Shown in pieces: positions 47,537-58,018 of a stretch of 64,000 nt of DNA (position 1 is the stretch's first letter; each line of letters opens with the position of its first letter). Position numbers and translations under genes: made by a program. The stretch is from Inia geoffrensis (taxonomy: Eukaryota; Chordata; Mammalia; Artiodactyla; Iniidae), in contig CM070904.1 of assembly GCA_036417435.1 (NCBI GenBank), positions 20,256,835-20,320,834 on the forward strand, read 5' to 3'. The notes below the pieces were generated by a model. It saw only the letters and a program-made list of their open reading frames with translations. It searched no databases and had not been told where the DNA came from.

Positions 47537-47691
47537 GGAACTGTACTTAATATTTTGTAATAACTTATAAGGGAAAAGAATATGAAAAAGAATATATAGA
47601 TATATGTATAACTAAATCACTTTGCTGTACACCCAAAACGAATACAACACTGTAAATCAACTATACTCCAATAAAAACATTTAAGAAAAAA
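47537..47691 (+). mobile_element. truncated L1 3' end, copy B of a tandem pair
   Basis: A second L1 3' end directly downstream: GGAACTGTACTTAATATTTT, GTATAACTAAATCACTTTGC, AATCAACTATACTCCAATAA and an A-rich tail. It is flanked by TGTGTGTGG-containing repeats at 47525-47536 and 47692-47702. Confidence 0.88.
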
Positions 47692-47702
47692 GGTGTGTGT
47701 GG

Positions 47703-48488
47703 CTCACTCACAGTATTCACTAGAATAAAGCTTTACATAGTGGCTGTAGGGACACATGAAAGGAACAAAGCCAGTGCCCTGCAATCACACTTTGTTATTT
47801 CATTAGAGTGACCGTTAACCTTCATTTTTTTTTTTTTTTTCACTCAGCCATTCGTGGACCACCTTTGAAAGCTGCCTCCACCAGGCACTTGTTGAGGAGC
47901 GGGGGGGGGTCTCACTGTGCGGTCAAAACCCCTATTCTTCATCCTGGTTCCCATATTGTTACAGTTCTCATTGTTACTGGGGTATAATTTTTAATTCTCT
48001 CAAGTTTTCTTTTTTTTTTTTTGCTCTTGTGTCACTTGATCCTGATATAAGTCTGGAAGAAAACAGAGGCTCAACCTTGGCAGTAGCAGAGCTGGGTCTT
48101 ATTTTGTGACAGTAAGGGCTGTATACCATTTCTATCAGCCTGTCCCCTTTTTCTTTCTAAAGAGGCCCTGCACAAGGGCAGTTGATCCTCTCTGGGCGAA
48201 GGACTTTCAATTCCAAATGTGTGACTTGCAAGGCTGTGCTTTCACTAGTAACCACTGTGCATATTTTTCCAATTTCCCACCGGGGATACGGTAACCATAT
48301 AGGAAAAAGGATTAACTTATCTTTTTGCTCCTATTATACTAAGACTCATCCTAGTTAATTCCTCATTTAAAACCAGGGTTCTTTTGGTTGTTGGTTTCCA
48401 GATAATCTCCAATTATCAAAGAAATATAAATGTGATCTATATTTGATCCGACTAAGTGTTGCAAATAGTACAGGGTAGAGAAAAACCA
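47703..48488. other. unique sequence with T- and G-runs
   Basis: T-runs lie at about 47825-47840 and 48009-48022, and a G-run at about 47901-47910. No gene seen. Confidence 0.5.
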
Positions 48489-48755
48489 AGCAACTGGCTT
48501 TCGACTGGACTCAGTTCTGGTTCTGAAACGAAGTGCTGACTCTTACTAACGTGTGTGATTTGGGGCAAGTGATTTAACCTTTCTGAGCCTCAGTTTCCAC
48601 ATCTCTAAAATGGGAAGCATAATACCTTCTTCCCGGGCTGCTGGAGAACTTATTGGAACATAAGTTCTGTAAGAGAAGGCCGGTATCAGTCTTGTTTAAC
48701 CACAGAATTCCTTGAAGAATCAAGCACAATAAATATTTGCTGAATAAAGGATTCA
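48489..48755 (+). repeat. MIR SINE followed by an L2 3' end
   Basis: GATTTGGGGCAAGTGATTTA, CTGAGCCTCAGTTTCCACAT and CTCTAAAATGGGAAGCATAA are classic MIR core. From about 48680, AATTCCTTGAAGAATCAAGC and CAATAAATATTTGCTGAATA look like L2 end. Confidence 0.85.
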
Positions 48756-49861
48756 TTAAAATATGTAAACTGGATCAGTGCAGTACCTAGCGCATCACCA
48801 ATGAGTCAGAATCTGCATCTAGGCTGATGTCTCCCCTTTCTACTTTCTCTTTCATTTACTCAGAGGATTAGGCTCCACGGTATGTGTAAAAATAATGTTT
48901 AACGGATACAATTTGCAAGGAGGGAAGAACTTTTATAGACGCACACGCCAGAAACGTCTTTCAGAAACACGCAGGAGGGTTGTGAGGATGTCTGAGTCGC
49001 TTGGATTAACTGCAGGAAACCACCCATTCTTTATGACAGAGTGCACAGCCCACGAGCCCCACTGGAGCTGCAGAGAGTGAAGAAAGGAAGAAAGACTCTG
49101 ACAGGGAGAAGCCGAGGCTGGGTGTCCCGGGGGTGACTTTCGTCTTCTTCCCCTGAGTGCAAACTCCCTCCGTGCACAAGGACAGGCTCTCCAGCCCCTT
49201 CAGGGCTCCTGGGGAAAGAGCTCCAATCCCAAATACCATCTATGATCTGTTTTCCAACGCAGGAAAAAAAAAAAAAAAAAGGTCTGATGCTAGGCATTTA
49301 GCTCCATGGGAAGCTACTACCACAAATTGAATTTTGGAAATTCAATTCAATTTAAAATGCCTTAAAGTCTATTTAAAGAAACTTTCTGGGGCGTCCTTTG
49401 TTATGTGAGGAATCTCTGTGGAAAGAGGAAAGAAGCAACCCGTGATGTGTCTTTTGTGTAAATCTGGATTCACATAAATAGAACTTTCTTAAATAAGGTG
49501 TGAAGGCCTCCTTTGCAAAGGGGTAAAGTTCCCGGAACTTCTTCAGAGCAGCTTGCTCCATCCTCCCCATTGTTCAGAATCCTGGTAAGACCTCTCATCA
49601 CAATATGGAGGAAGGTTTCTCAACATGAGGGAGGCCACAGTGATACTTGAAGTAAAGGCCTCCAAGCCAACGGGGAAACTGCTTTGAAAAGGACCACTGT
49701 CAAATGGCTGTTGAAGCTACAGCACAGAATCCTCCAGGCATCCTGGGAATAACCCACCCCATCACCATGGGAAAAGGGAAACCAGAAAGCCCTCAATCAA
49801 ACCCAGGGAGGCACACGCCTCTCAACTTTGAAATGCATCCAGGATACACGTGGACGGTGCA
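48756..49861. other. unique sequence, no gene seen
   Basis: An A-run lies at 49264-49280. No recognisable gene. Confidence 0.5.
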
Positions 49862-50100
49862 GGTATTAGGAGCGTGAGGTTTTTGGTAAGACTGACCTTG
49901 GTGTTTGCTAGTCGAGTGATCTTAGAGAGCAGTCATTTAATTTCCGAGCCTGTTTCTTCATCTGTACAATGGGGAAATTATAGTCCCTCCCTGTAGCGTT
50001 GTTGTGAAAATTAAATGAGCTAACGTTAGTAAAATATTTAAGTCCAGCACCCAGGATATTGTAAATGCTCTGTAATGTTAGTCGCTATTATTATTATTAT
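49862..50100 (+). repeat. MIR SINE
   Basis: CAGTCATTTAATTTCCGAGC, CTTCATCTGTACAATGGGGA, GTTGTTGTGAAAATTAAATG and a (TTA)n end follow the MIR core and tail. Confidence 0.85.
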
Positions 50101-51589
50101 CAATGCCACTAATTCAAATAGGAACTAAAAACCATATGGAATATTTTAAGGTCATCTGAGTTTTCTGTAACACCGTCATCTCACACAATGTGATGACACG
50201 TTGAGCGGAGTGTGTAATTGGTCCCCCTCTTTCCATCGCAGAATTCAGTATCCTGTATGACAGAGCTACTCGATCCTAAGCCAGCGGCTGGATCCTGGCC
50301 TCTTTCCCTCCATCAGAACACACTGGCTCTGTACCTCACTCTCTCAAAATCTTTTCTCAACCAAACGACACTTGTACAAGCTGATTCCATTTATGTCAGT
50401 GCTTTCAAGTGACATAATACAGCTCACTTGAGCACTTACAAACGAATTTTAATTCTAGAATTGCAGTACCACTCAGCACTCACGTTTAAGGTAGCAACGT
50501 AGCTGAGCAAAGGATAAGGCCCTTATTAGAAGCAGGCTGTAAACATTATATGAGGACCCTGGTGTTTCTGCTCGGTTTAAGTTACACTGACTTCCAATCA
50601 TGCATTTTATCTGTTGGCAGGAATACGTAGGTGCCCAATGAATGTTACCTTTGGTGATAATAAAACAAAAGCCTAACTTTCAAAAGTGAAATATCCAAAA
50701 GGCCATTGTCTGCATTCTTGGCAGAGGCCAGGGAGCCAGTTTTCCCAAGTCAGCAGCCCCTGAGGAGGCTGGCCAGGGGCCAATTCCCAGGGCTGGCGCA
50801 TTCCTGGGACCTGGCAAGTGGCCACTGGGCCCGTTTCCTTTTGCGTTCTCTTTATGTCGTGGAAAATCTTTCCCGCTTCGACCCCTCTGAGTCTTTCTTT
50901 CCCCAACGAAGTAAAGAGAGGGAGTCACATGGGAAATGATCCCCAGCCCCCTCCCCAAATCTCATCTCCCACTGCTCTGAGCTGGCACAGCTCAGAGCAA
51001 CTGAAGGCATCAGGCAAACAAAGGAGGCTCTGGGGCCCGGTCCTCCAGCCTGGGGCCCAAGAGCCAGCCGGCCCCTGTGCACAGGGGGTCATTGTACACT
51101 TGTTTGGAAGACCGTGGGCACCTCTGGAAGCCTTTCGAATAAATGCCTGTTATAAATAGACATTGGCTGGGCTTCAAGGGTGACAGCAGTAGGCCAAAAG
51201 TTCCAGAAAAAATATAACGCTCCATATAAGAAGGTCTGGAGTACAGCTCATTAATAGGGGCCTACGGACCCAGCCACTGGAGGAAGAAGAAAGGAATCCA
51301 AGGTTTGGTCAGGCACAACCTGTGGTTAACACCTGGGTGAGCATTTCTGGCTGATACCGGCACGGAGACACCGTTCAGTTTTTACACATCATATATGAAT
51401 ATATGCAAACCACACATTAAAAAAACATCTTTTCTGAATGCCCCCTTCCATCTGCAGACAAAGAAACTGCCATCTGGAGGCCCCACATCAGCCAGCTCTG
51501 CGTATTTTCGGCACAGAGGAGACCGCACGCCACCCACTGTGCCGTGTGCTCTCCGTGAAGCCTTTCCCTCCATTCTCCTAACATTCTCC
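50101..51589. other. unique sequence, moderately GC-rich, no gene seen
   Basis: ORFs in 50670-51230 on both strands have no recognised domain. TTATAAATAG (51150-51159, a match to the MEF2 consensus), ATTGGC (51162-51167) and CCATATAAGA (51222-51231, one mismatch to CArG) cluster here, possibly by chance. Confidence 0.4.
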
Positions 51590-51770
51590 TCCTTCCAGGA
51601 GGAGGCCAGCACCTCTGCCTATGGATGAGAACATAGAGGCTCAGAGGAGGTGAGCAGCGTGGCCAAGCTGACACAGGCCAGGCTGAACCGGGCAGGGTGA
51701 GATTCCCATCGCTTCAGGCTGATTCTCCAGCCCGCCCATGCTCTTTCCACTACATTGCATGGCCTCCGGT
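51590..51770 (-). repeat. MIR SINE fragment
   Basis: The plus strand shows inverted MIR blocks: ATGAGAACATAGAGGCTCAG, GTGGCCAAGCTGACACAGGC and CATGCTCTTTCCACTACATT. Confidence 0.65.
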
Positions 51771-51963
51771 TCCACTGTACCCTTTAAAAGGAGGACTCTG
51801 TACACAGGGGGCTCTGAGCGCATGCTTCCTCCTGAAGGTGCCACTGCGGCGCATACGTTTGATCAGCTGAAGTGTAGCAGGTAGGAGCTGCACCAGGGCC
51901 GGAACAGCAAGATCTTTCATTTGCGTAGAGTCCTACCACCGCCAGAGCAACCCCTTGTTCTTT

Positions 51964-52113
51964 TTTTTTTCAGTGCCAATGGTGACTTTATTATGCACAT
52001 AAATTATGTGGAGTCACAGACTGGCTCTTTTCGTCACTAATTATTTTTTTAAATTGAAGTATAGTTAATTCACAATGTTGTGTTAGTTTCAAGTGTACAG
52101 CAAACCGATCCTG

Positions 52114-52162
<49 letters not shown>

Positions 52163-52480
52163 CATATATATGTATAAAATATATTTTTCAGATTCTTTTC
52201 CATTATAGGTTATTACAAGATATTGAGTAGAGTTCCCTGTGCTGTACAGTAAGTCCGTGTTGTTTATCTACTTTATATATAGTCGTGTGTATATGTTAAT
52301 CCCAAACTCCTAATTTATCCCTCTCCCCGCTTTCCCCTCTGGTGACCGTAAGGTTGTTTTCTATGTCTGTGAGTCAATTACTGTTTTGTAAATAAGTTCA
52401 TTTGTATCATTTTTTAGATTCACTTATAAGTGAGATCACATGATATCTGTGTTTCTCTGTCTGACTTCACTTAACATGAT
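51964..52480 (-). mobile_element. truncated L1 3' end with a 3' transduction
   Basis: On the reverse strand, L1 3' UTR occupies about 52480 down to 52038 (including an expanded (TA)n at 52118-52154) and ends in an A-rich tract at about 52045-52050. Its usual terminal AATAAA is mutated. Then come about 67 bp of non-L1 DNA (52037-51971) holding AATAAA (TTTATT at 51987-51992 on the plus strand), 16 nt before a poly(A) tail (T-run 51961-51970). The direct repeats AACCCCTTGTTCTTT (51949-51963) and AACCTCTTGTTCTTT (52481-52495) enclose everything. This is a textbook layout for an L1 3' transduction. Confidence 0.87.
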
Positions 52481-52504
52481 AACCTCTTGTTCTTTATTTT
52501 ACTT

Positions 52505-52655
52505 TGGCTTCATGGCAACCCCACTATTGAGCACACAGAGATTCAGAGAGTTTCAAAGACTTGCCGAAGGCCACACATCTACTAAAGGGGTCACGTCAAG
52601 TTCAAGCCTACAGACTTCAAGTTCTAATGCAGTGATCAGTCCACTATATCGCATA
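52505..52655 (-). repeat. MIR SINE fragment
   Basis: Inverted MIR blocks: CAGAGATTCAGAGAGTTTCA, AGACTTGCCGAAGGCCACAC and a TCTAATGCAGTGATCAGTCC head. Confidence 0.7.
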
Positions 52656-52974
52656 CCTTGTACTCCAGCCACCAGACAACACGTACATAGCCCTGCACCG
52701 GGCATTTTTATCAGGACCCTGGCAGAGAAGACTGTGCTCCTGGCCACACGCAACTTGTCTTCTGAAGGTGTGACATCATATTGTTCAGGTCAAACCAAGC
52801 TGGCGAATCTGACTAGAAAGTAACAGGCAGGAACCCATTTCTAACAATATACAAATAATAAACTAGTCTGACTTAGGATAGTGCTATCTTCTCATACCAG
52901 GAATGTCAGAAGAGAGGGACTGAGGGGGGGCATCTATCACACAGGATACATACACTGAATACATCCTGTCGGCC

Positions 52975-53425
52975 CCTACACACCCACTCTCCACCCTTCT
53001 CTACCTTGCTCTGGCCCCAGTGCTCTGAGGGTCCCCTTTCTCTCCGGTTTCCGACTGGGTTCGACAAATGGGAGGTGCCAGCAGGAGCCTGGAGACTGGG
53101 AGGGGACCACGGTGGGAGTTTTCACGCCCTGGTGCTGACCCCCTCCCTGTTGGTTGTCTGCGTCCTTCCATCCAAGGTGACATCTCCTGCCATGTGGCTC
53201 CCTCCCTACGGCCACATGGTTCCCTGGTCACCACCTCCTCTCCCCTGCCCTTCCGGGCCTAGCATGGTAATGGCTCCCCACTTGTTTCTAACCTCGGGTG
53301 CTGCACTATGGTCATGTAAGTTCCCTTCATCCCATCACCCCTTGGTAAAAAGGCTCTTTACTAAACTCTCCTCCATCATGTGGCTCCATGTGCCATCTGT
53401 TTCCTTCTAGAACCTCGATGGATGT
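52975..53425 (+). repeat. old interspersed repeat, family uncertain
   Basis: The sequence from CTCCACCCTTCTCTACCTTG through CCAGTGCTCTGAGGGTCCCC and GCTCTTTACTAAACTCTCCT to GTGCCATCTGTTTCCTTCTA resembles a common mammalian repeat that I recall, probably an old L1 3' UTR or LTR. I cannot name it safely. The overlapping ORFs (such as 53006-53410) are then artefacts. Confidence 0.5.
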
Positions 53426-53520
53426 AGTAAGTAAGGAAACAAGATTATGGTTGAAACGCCTTCATAGGCAAAACTATAGACACTTATTCAGGTCCTCCTA
53501 AGAGGATGACAAGTGCTAAC

Positions 53521-53929
53521 TGTATGGTCAGGCCACTCAAGACAGCTGTTCTCTTGTTCTCTGTACATCCCCTGCTCGACCAGCGAGTACTTCACCTACA
53601 CCCTACTCACGTGACTGACCTTCCTGCATACTTGCGCCAGGCCCCAGCTAGCAACTGTTCTTATCAAAGGGGCTACTAGTTTCCCTGGTAACTAATGAGC
53701 CCACATGACATCAATTCCCCTCCCCTATAACTGGTAATCTCCCCTCCCGACCCTAGGAGCTAAGACTGCCGCCAGGGTCTGCGCTGCACAGGGTAGGGTG
53801 TCGCTTCAGACGTGTAAACTCCCCCATCCGTTAAACCACTGATGTCTCTGTTGCTGACTCCGGGCTCTTTCCTCGGTCTTGAAGCTGGGCAAGTACAGGC
53901 CTTATAGGCCTGCGGGGTGCAGCCCAACA
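53521..53929 (+). mobile_element. solo LTR of an endogenous retrovirus
   Basis: 409 bp bounded by TG (TGTATGGTCAGG at 53521) and CA (AGCCCAACA ending at 53929), with a perfect 5-bp TSD CTAAC at 53516-53520 and 53930-53934. A TATA-like CCTATAACTGG lies at about 53724, and a GCTGACTCCGGGCTCTTTCC-type U5 follows, so the plus orientation is favoured. No internal retroviral genes are present, so it is a solo LTR left by recombination between two LTRs. The 5-bp TSD does not decide the class; gamma-like (class I) is possible. Confidence 0.85.
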
Positions 53930-53934
53930 CTAAC

Positions 53935-55285
53935 CATGTGAGTTAGTTACCCTCACTTCCTCCTTGCTGCACCTCGCCAAACAGGAATGAGGTCAGATAT
54001 TCTGTAGAACTGCAAACTTGGCCTAGGAGATCTCCAAATAGCTCCTCCCACCACCATCTAGCTAGGATTCCATCCAGGGAGGAAGGAAGGACAGTCAGCT
54101 CTAGCTGCGTCCCAGTCGTATCTAGTCGGTGCCTTCAAGGACGTCAGCTCAGCGTTGTACCCACCCACGCCGATTCCTGCCAGCCTTCGAGGCCTCACCG
54201 TCTCCAGGGGTGGCAGGCCTCTGACCACAGCTCTGCCTCCCAGAAAGGCCAACAACAGCCCCTGAGCCTGCTTATTGCTGGCTCTGACAGATGGATCCCA
54301 GAATTCACTAGACCAAATGATTTTATTTCCCTCAACACATGCGTGAGAGCAGTCAATGGATTAACTGTATTGGGAAACCTACCAAGCCGAAGACAACTGC
54401 TTCAAACTAAGAACCAAAAAGGTGCTGAAAGACAGAAGGCAAGCAAACCTCAGAGGCATCTTTGGAAATGGACAATTATGATCCATTAAGCCTAGTTAAG
54501 GGACTGAAATTTATGAGGAGGAAACATCTGGAGCTGCCTGGAATGCAAAGGAACCACTGTTTGGGCTTGTAGAGAGCAGCCCAGACAAATGGGAGTCTGT
54601 GTTAGGTGAAAACTGCAAAATTCGTACGTGAAAGGGACAGAGTCAAGGCAGTGCATCTGGTATTAAGTGAAGGGTTTTAATATGATGGCTCCTGGATTTG
54701 CTCTTGAAATATTAATTGAAATTGGGATGAATATGAGGACTGTCATATGAATAGAAAACTGGCAGGAAGATGACAAACACTGGCTAAGCTGAGCCAAGTC
54801 AGTGGAACACGGCGATGCAACAGAAAGTAATGAAAATGCTGCCAAATTCATAGCCATGAGCCCTGTGGATGCTTAATAAATGTCAGTTGATAATAATGAA
54901 CTAGAGTACAGGGTGGTAAATTAGTGTGAGACAGTTAAGCTGCTGAAATACAGCTAATATATATACAGTTGGTATAACACACACTGATAAATGAATGCGA
55001 AGACAGGAAAATAAACGTGATTTATCTGTGAGGTGCATTTTGCCTGGCACCAGGATGTACGGGTAAGAGAATATTAATAGAAGGGTGGGGAGGGGTGGCT
55101 AGAGGGGACAAAAGGAAAGTTAAGATGATAAGTCGGGATCACAACAGCACTTTCTTAGGGTCTCGGCAGTTCCTCCCAGGCGCCTTGGAGTTATATTGTT
55201 CTTTTAAGACACTGTGGCTTTCTCAATAAATTTCTGCTTCCAGGCACTCAGAGACACCATAGATTAATCTGGACCAACTTCCTAG
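53935..55285. other. unique sequence, no gene seen
   Basis: A possible short L2 end, GATGCTTAATAAATGTCAGT, lies near 54869. Nothing else recognised. Confidence 0.45.
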
Positions 55286-55289
55286 AGGG

Positions 55290-55510
55290 GGATATGAAAG
55301 CTCTCCTCCTTGGGATGTCCTCCCTGATCAATATAGCCAGAGAGCAACCTCTTCTTCCTAAATCCCATCACTGCTGGTATTACTATGATTTCTGTATATG
55401 TGATTAGATTTTTTTTAAGCTTTGGAAAGCAGAAACCATGCCTTGCGTTCTCAGCACTCACCCCACCGTGCTTCAAACCTAGCAGGTGCTCAATTCCTGG
55501 GCTGATCCGT
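55290..55510 (+). repeat. L2 LINE 3' end
   Basis: CTCCTCCTTGGGATGTCCTC, CAGAAACCATGCCTTGCGTT and CCTAGCAGGTGCTCAATTCC follow the L2 3' region. Confidence 0.7.
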
Positions 55511-56496
55511 TAGAAACTCTGGAAAGGAAAGCAAGCACCTATCAGAGAGGATACCCAGCTACCTTTTGGGTTTGAGGACCTGCTTCTAAGGAGATTGGTG
55601 AAAGCGCTACCTCTTGTTATGGACAAAGCACTCAAGTGTTCGCCGCGGCAAGGATCCTAGGCTACCAGAGGATGATGCAGAAAACTCAGTTGCCATGGAA
55701 ACTTGTATGATCTGATGACTCCCATTATTGAAAGATGGTGAGATACCAGGAGAATGACAAGCAGAGCTCTGATCCCTAGAACAACACAGAACATGCTCAG
55801 CAAACGTTTTTGCTCATTTGTACTTATTTCTTCTGTAGAGGCAGTATTATTTCATCATCTACCCGTAACACAGCATTTGCAAAGGCTTTCAGAATGTTCC
55901 CCATTTTGATTTAGTGATCTCTGAGACGCTACGTAGGCACAGAGCTACCTCCGAGGCAGGCAGACGGCACTCATGGCAGCAGCTGAGCACAGGTGATGGA
56001 ATCAGGTGCTGCTGAGATCCTGCTCTGTGACCTGGGCAAGGGATGCCATCTGTGTGCAGGTGCTATGGACCAGACTTGCTAGATTAATGGCAGGTGGAGC
56101 CACTTAACCATTCTTGAGTCCGATGTCTTTGAGAATCTGATTATACCTGTGGACTTGCTCCCCAGAAAAACACACATACGCATGTACACATAAAATCTAA
56201 TATAATACATTTCAGAGAATTTAAGCCTCTGCAATCTTCTCATAAATTTGCCCTAGCAAGTACCTTGGGACTCAAGAGGGCCCAGATACCAAGTTAAAAG
56301 TCTCTGATGTATAATAATAAAAACTTTACACACACATTAGACTCACCCTGGGGCAAACCAGAAAAGCAGGGTGTCATCTACTCTCCCAAGCTTCCCAACC
56401 AGCACTCAGCGCCTTCTCCAGGTAGTTCCATCTTCCCCCATATCCAGTGTCTCCTGCTGGTGGCTGCTTGCCCATGAACTGCTTCTCACTGGTACC
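55511..56496. other. unique sequence, no gene seen
   Basis: Nothing recognised. Confidence 0.5.
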
Positions 56497-56607
56497 TTCA
56501 CTCATTCATTCATTTCACGGAGTGTTTTCTATGCGTCAGACTTTAGGGATGCAAATGTGAGTATGACAATGCTCTTGTCTTCAAGGAGCTTACAGTTCAG
56601 TTCAGTT
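56497..56607 (-). repeat. L2 LINE 3' fragment
   Basis: CACTCATTCATTCATTTCAC, then TTTCTATGCGTCAGACTTTA and CTTCAAGGAGCTTACAGTTC, the inverted L2 end. A short (CAGTT)n lies at its right edge. Confidence 0.65.
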
Positions 56608-56825
56608 CAGTCAGGATTGACTGTGCTCCCCAGGGGACAATCAGCCCTGTCTGGAGACAATTTTGGTCATCACAACTGAAGGAGGAGAGCTATCGGCATC
56701 TAGTAGGTAAGAGTCCAGGGATGCTGCTACACATCCTACAAAGCACAGGACAGCCACCACAGCAAAGAGATACAGGCTCCACAATGTCAGTAGTGCCTCG
56801 GTGGAGGTTCTACAGTAGACAGGCA
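56608..56825 (+). mobile_element. MER20-like hAT-Charlie relic
   Basis: CCAGGGGACAATCAGCCCTG, GTCTGGAGACAATTTTGGTC, ATGCTGCTACACATCCTACA, GCACAGGACAGCCACCACAG and AATGTCAGTAGTGCCTCGGT match MER20 in order. MER20 copies can act as enhancers in mammals, but nothing here shows that. Confidence 0.88.
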
Positions 56826-57360
56826 TGTGCCCAAGTGGTAAATGCAGAGATAAAGGTCAGCAGTGAGTATTACGGCAACTCAGGAAAGGACATTTTAATA
56901 AGAACTTGGGAAGATGCCATTACGATGGCAGTCTGCCTGATTTTCAGTGATTAGAGACAGGAAATAAGAAGGGAGAGAAGACTCATTCAGGGGGAGCCAT
57001 CGCCATAATAAAGGCAGACCCTCCTTTGGGCAGCATCAGATGAAGGAGCACCAATTGCAGAGGGTGGGCAAACAAATGACATATTTTGGGAATCTCCCCA
57101 TGGGAAATGACGCTGGCTCCCTAACCATCTCCATCAGCCAGTGGCCCAGTCAAAAGAAGGGACAGCCATTTGATAGGATCATCACTCAAGTTATAAAGCC
57201 TGTTGCATACTGGGGGTGCTATATTTGGAGGTGCCCCATCATTCACCAGTTCCTCCCCACTCTACTGCCATTCTAATCAATAATTCCACCTTGGTTTGTA
57301 CATGTCACACCACAATCTGTCCTCATATGGCTAAAAATATTAAATTACAGATCTATGATA
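56826..57360. other. unique sequence, no gene seen
   Basis: Nothing recognised. Confidence 0.5.
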
Positions 57361-57394
57361 TTATACATATATATCATATTAGATATGTATATAT

Positions 57395-57443
<49 letters not shown>
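57361..57443. repeat. (TA)n microsatellite
   Basis: An almost pure TA alternation at about 57399-57440, preceded by degenerate ATATCA units. Confidence 0.95.
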
Positions 57444-57759
57444 AATTTTAATCTCTATAGAAGTTGGTTCCAAGACCCAGTTAATCTGAAAAAGCACAAG
57501 GCGAGAAATTAAGCCTAGACCAAGTTTTGACACATGCATTTCTTATTCTTTATAACCCTCCCACTCCAACCTCTGCCCCTTCGACAATTCTTTTGTCGAA
57601 ATCAGGCTTCTGATACCAGGAGGCAGAAATATGGCAGATGTACTAAAGGACACGTAAACCTCTAGCCCTGTTGAGGCTGGGGCTCTTTAAGGTTGGGACG
57701 CACCATGTAAGGAGCTCCCAGTCACTGGCAAAAAAAGGTTTTCTGCTTCCAAGCTGTAC

Positions 57760-58018
57760 AGCACAGCGTAGTCTAGAGGTAGACACACCTGAGCGGAAAT
57801 CCCAACTCCATCACTCACTCTAATTCCCTCTGCAGTCCTATAGCGTTGAGAAAGTTGATGAGCTTAGTAAACTTCTGATTTCTCATTTGTAAACAGGAAT
57901 AATTAGAGTTCTTACCTTAAAGGGTTGTCCTGAGTATTAAATGACAGTTTCCACCTAAAGCATTGAGCGGAGTGCCTGGCACACAGTAAGCCTCAAAAAA
58001 TTGCCGCTATTATTCCTA
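57760..58018 (+). repeat. MIR SINE, nearly full length
   Basis: GCGTAGTCTAGAGGTAGACA head, AAATCCCAACTCCATCACTC, TGATTTCTCATTTGTAAACA, AAGGGTTGTCCTGAGTATTA, AGTGCCTGGCACACAGTAAG and GCTATTATTC end, in order. Confidence 0.88.

Noticed and set aside
53521..53929. Full endogenous provirus
   Set aside because: Only one LTR with a direct TSD is present; no gag, pol or env-like frames flank it.
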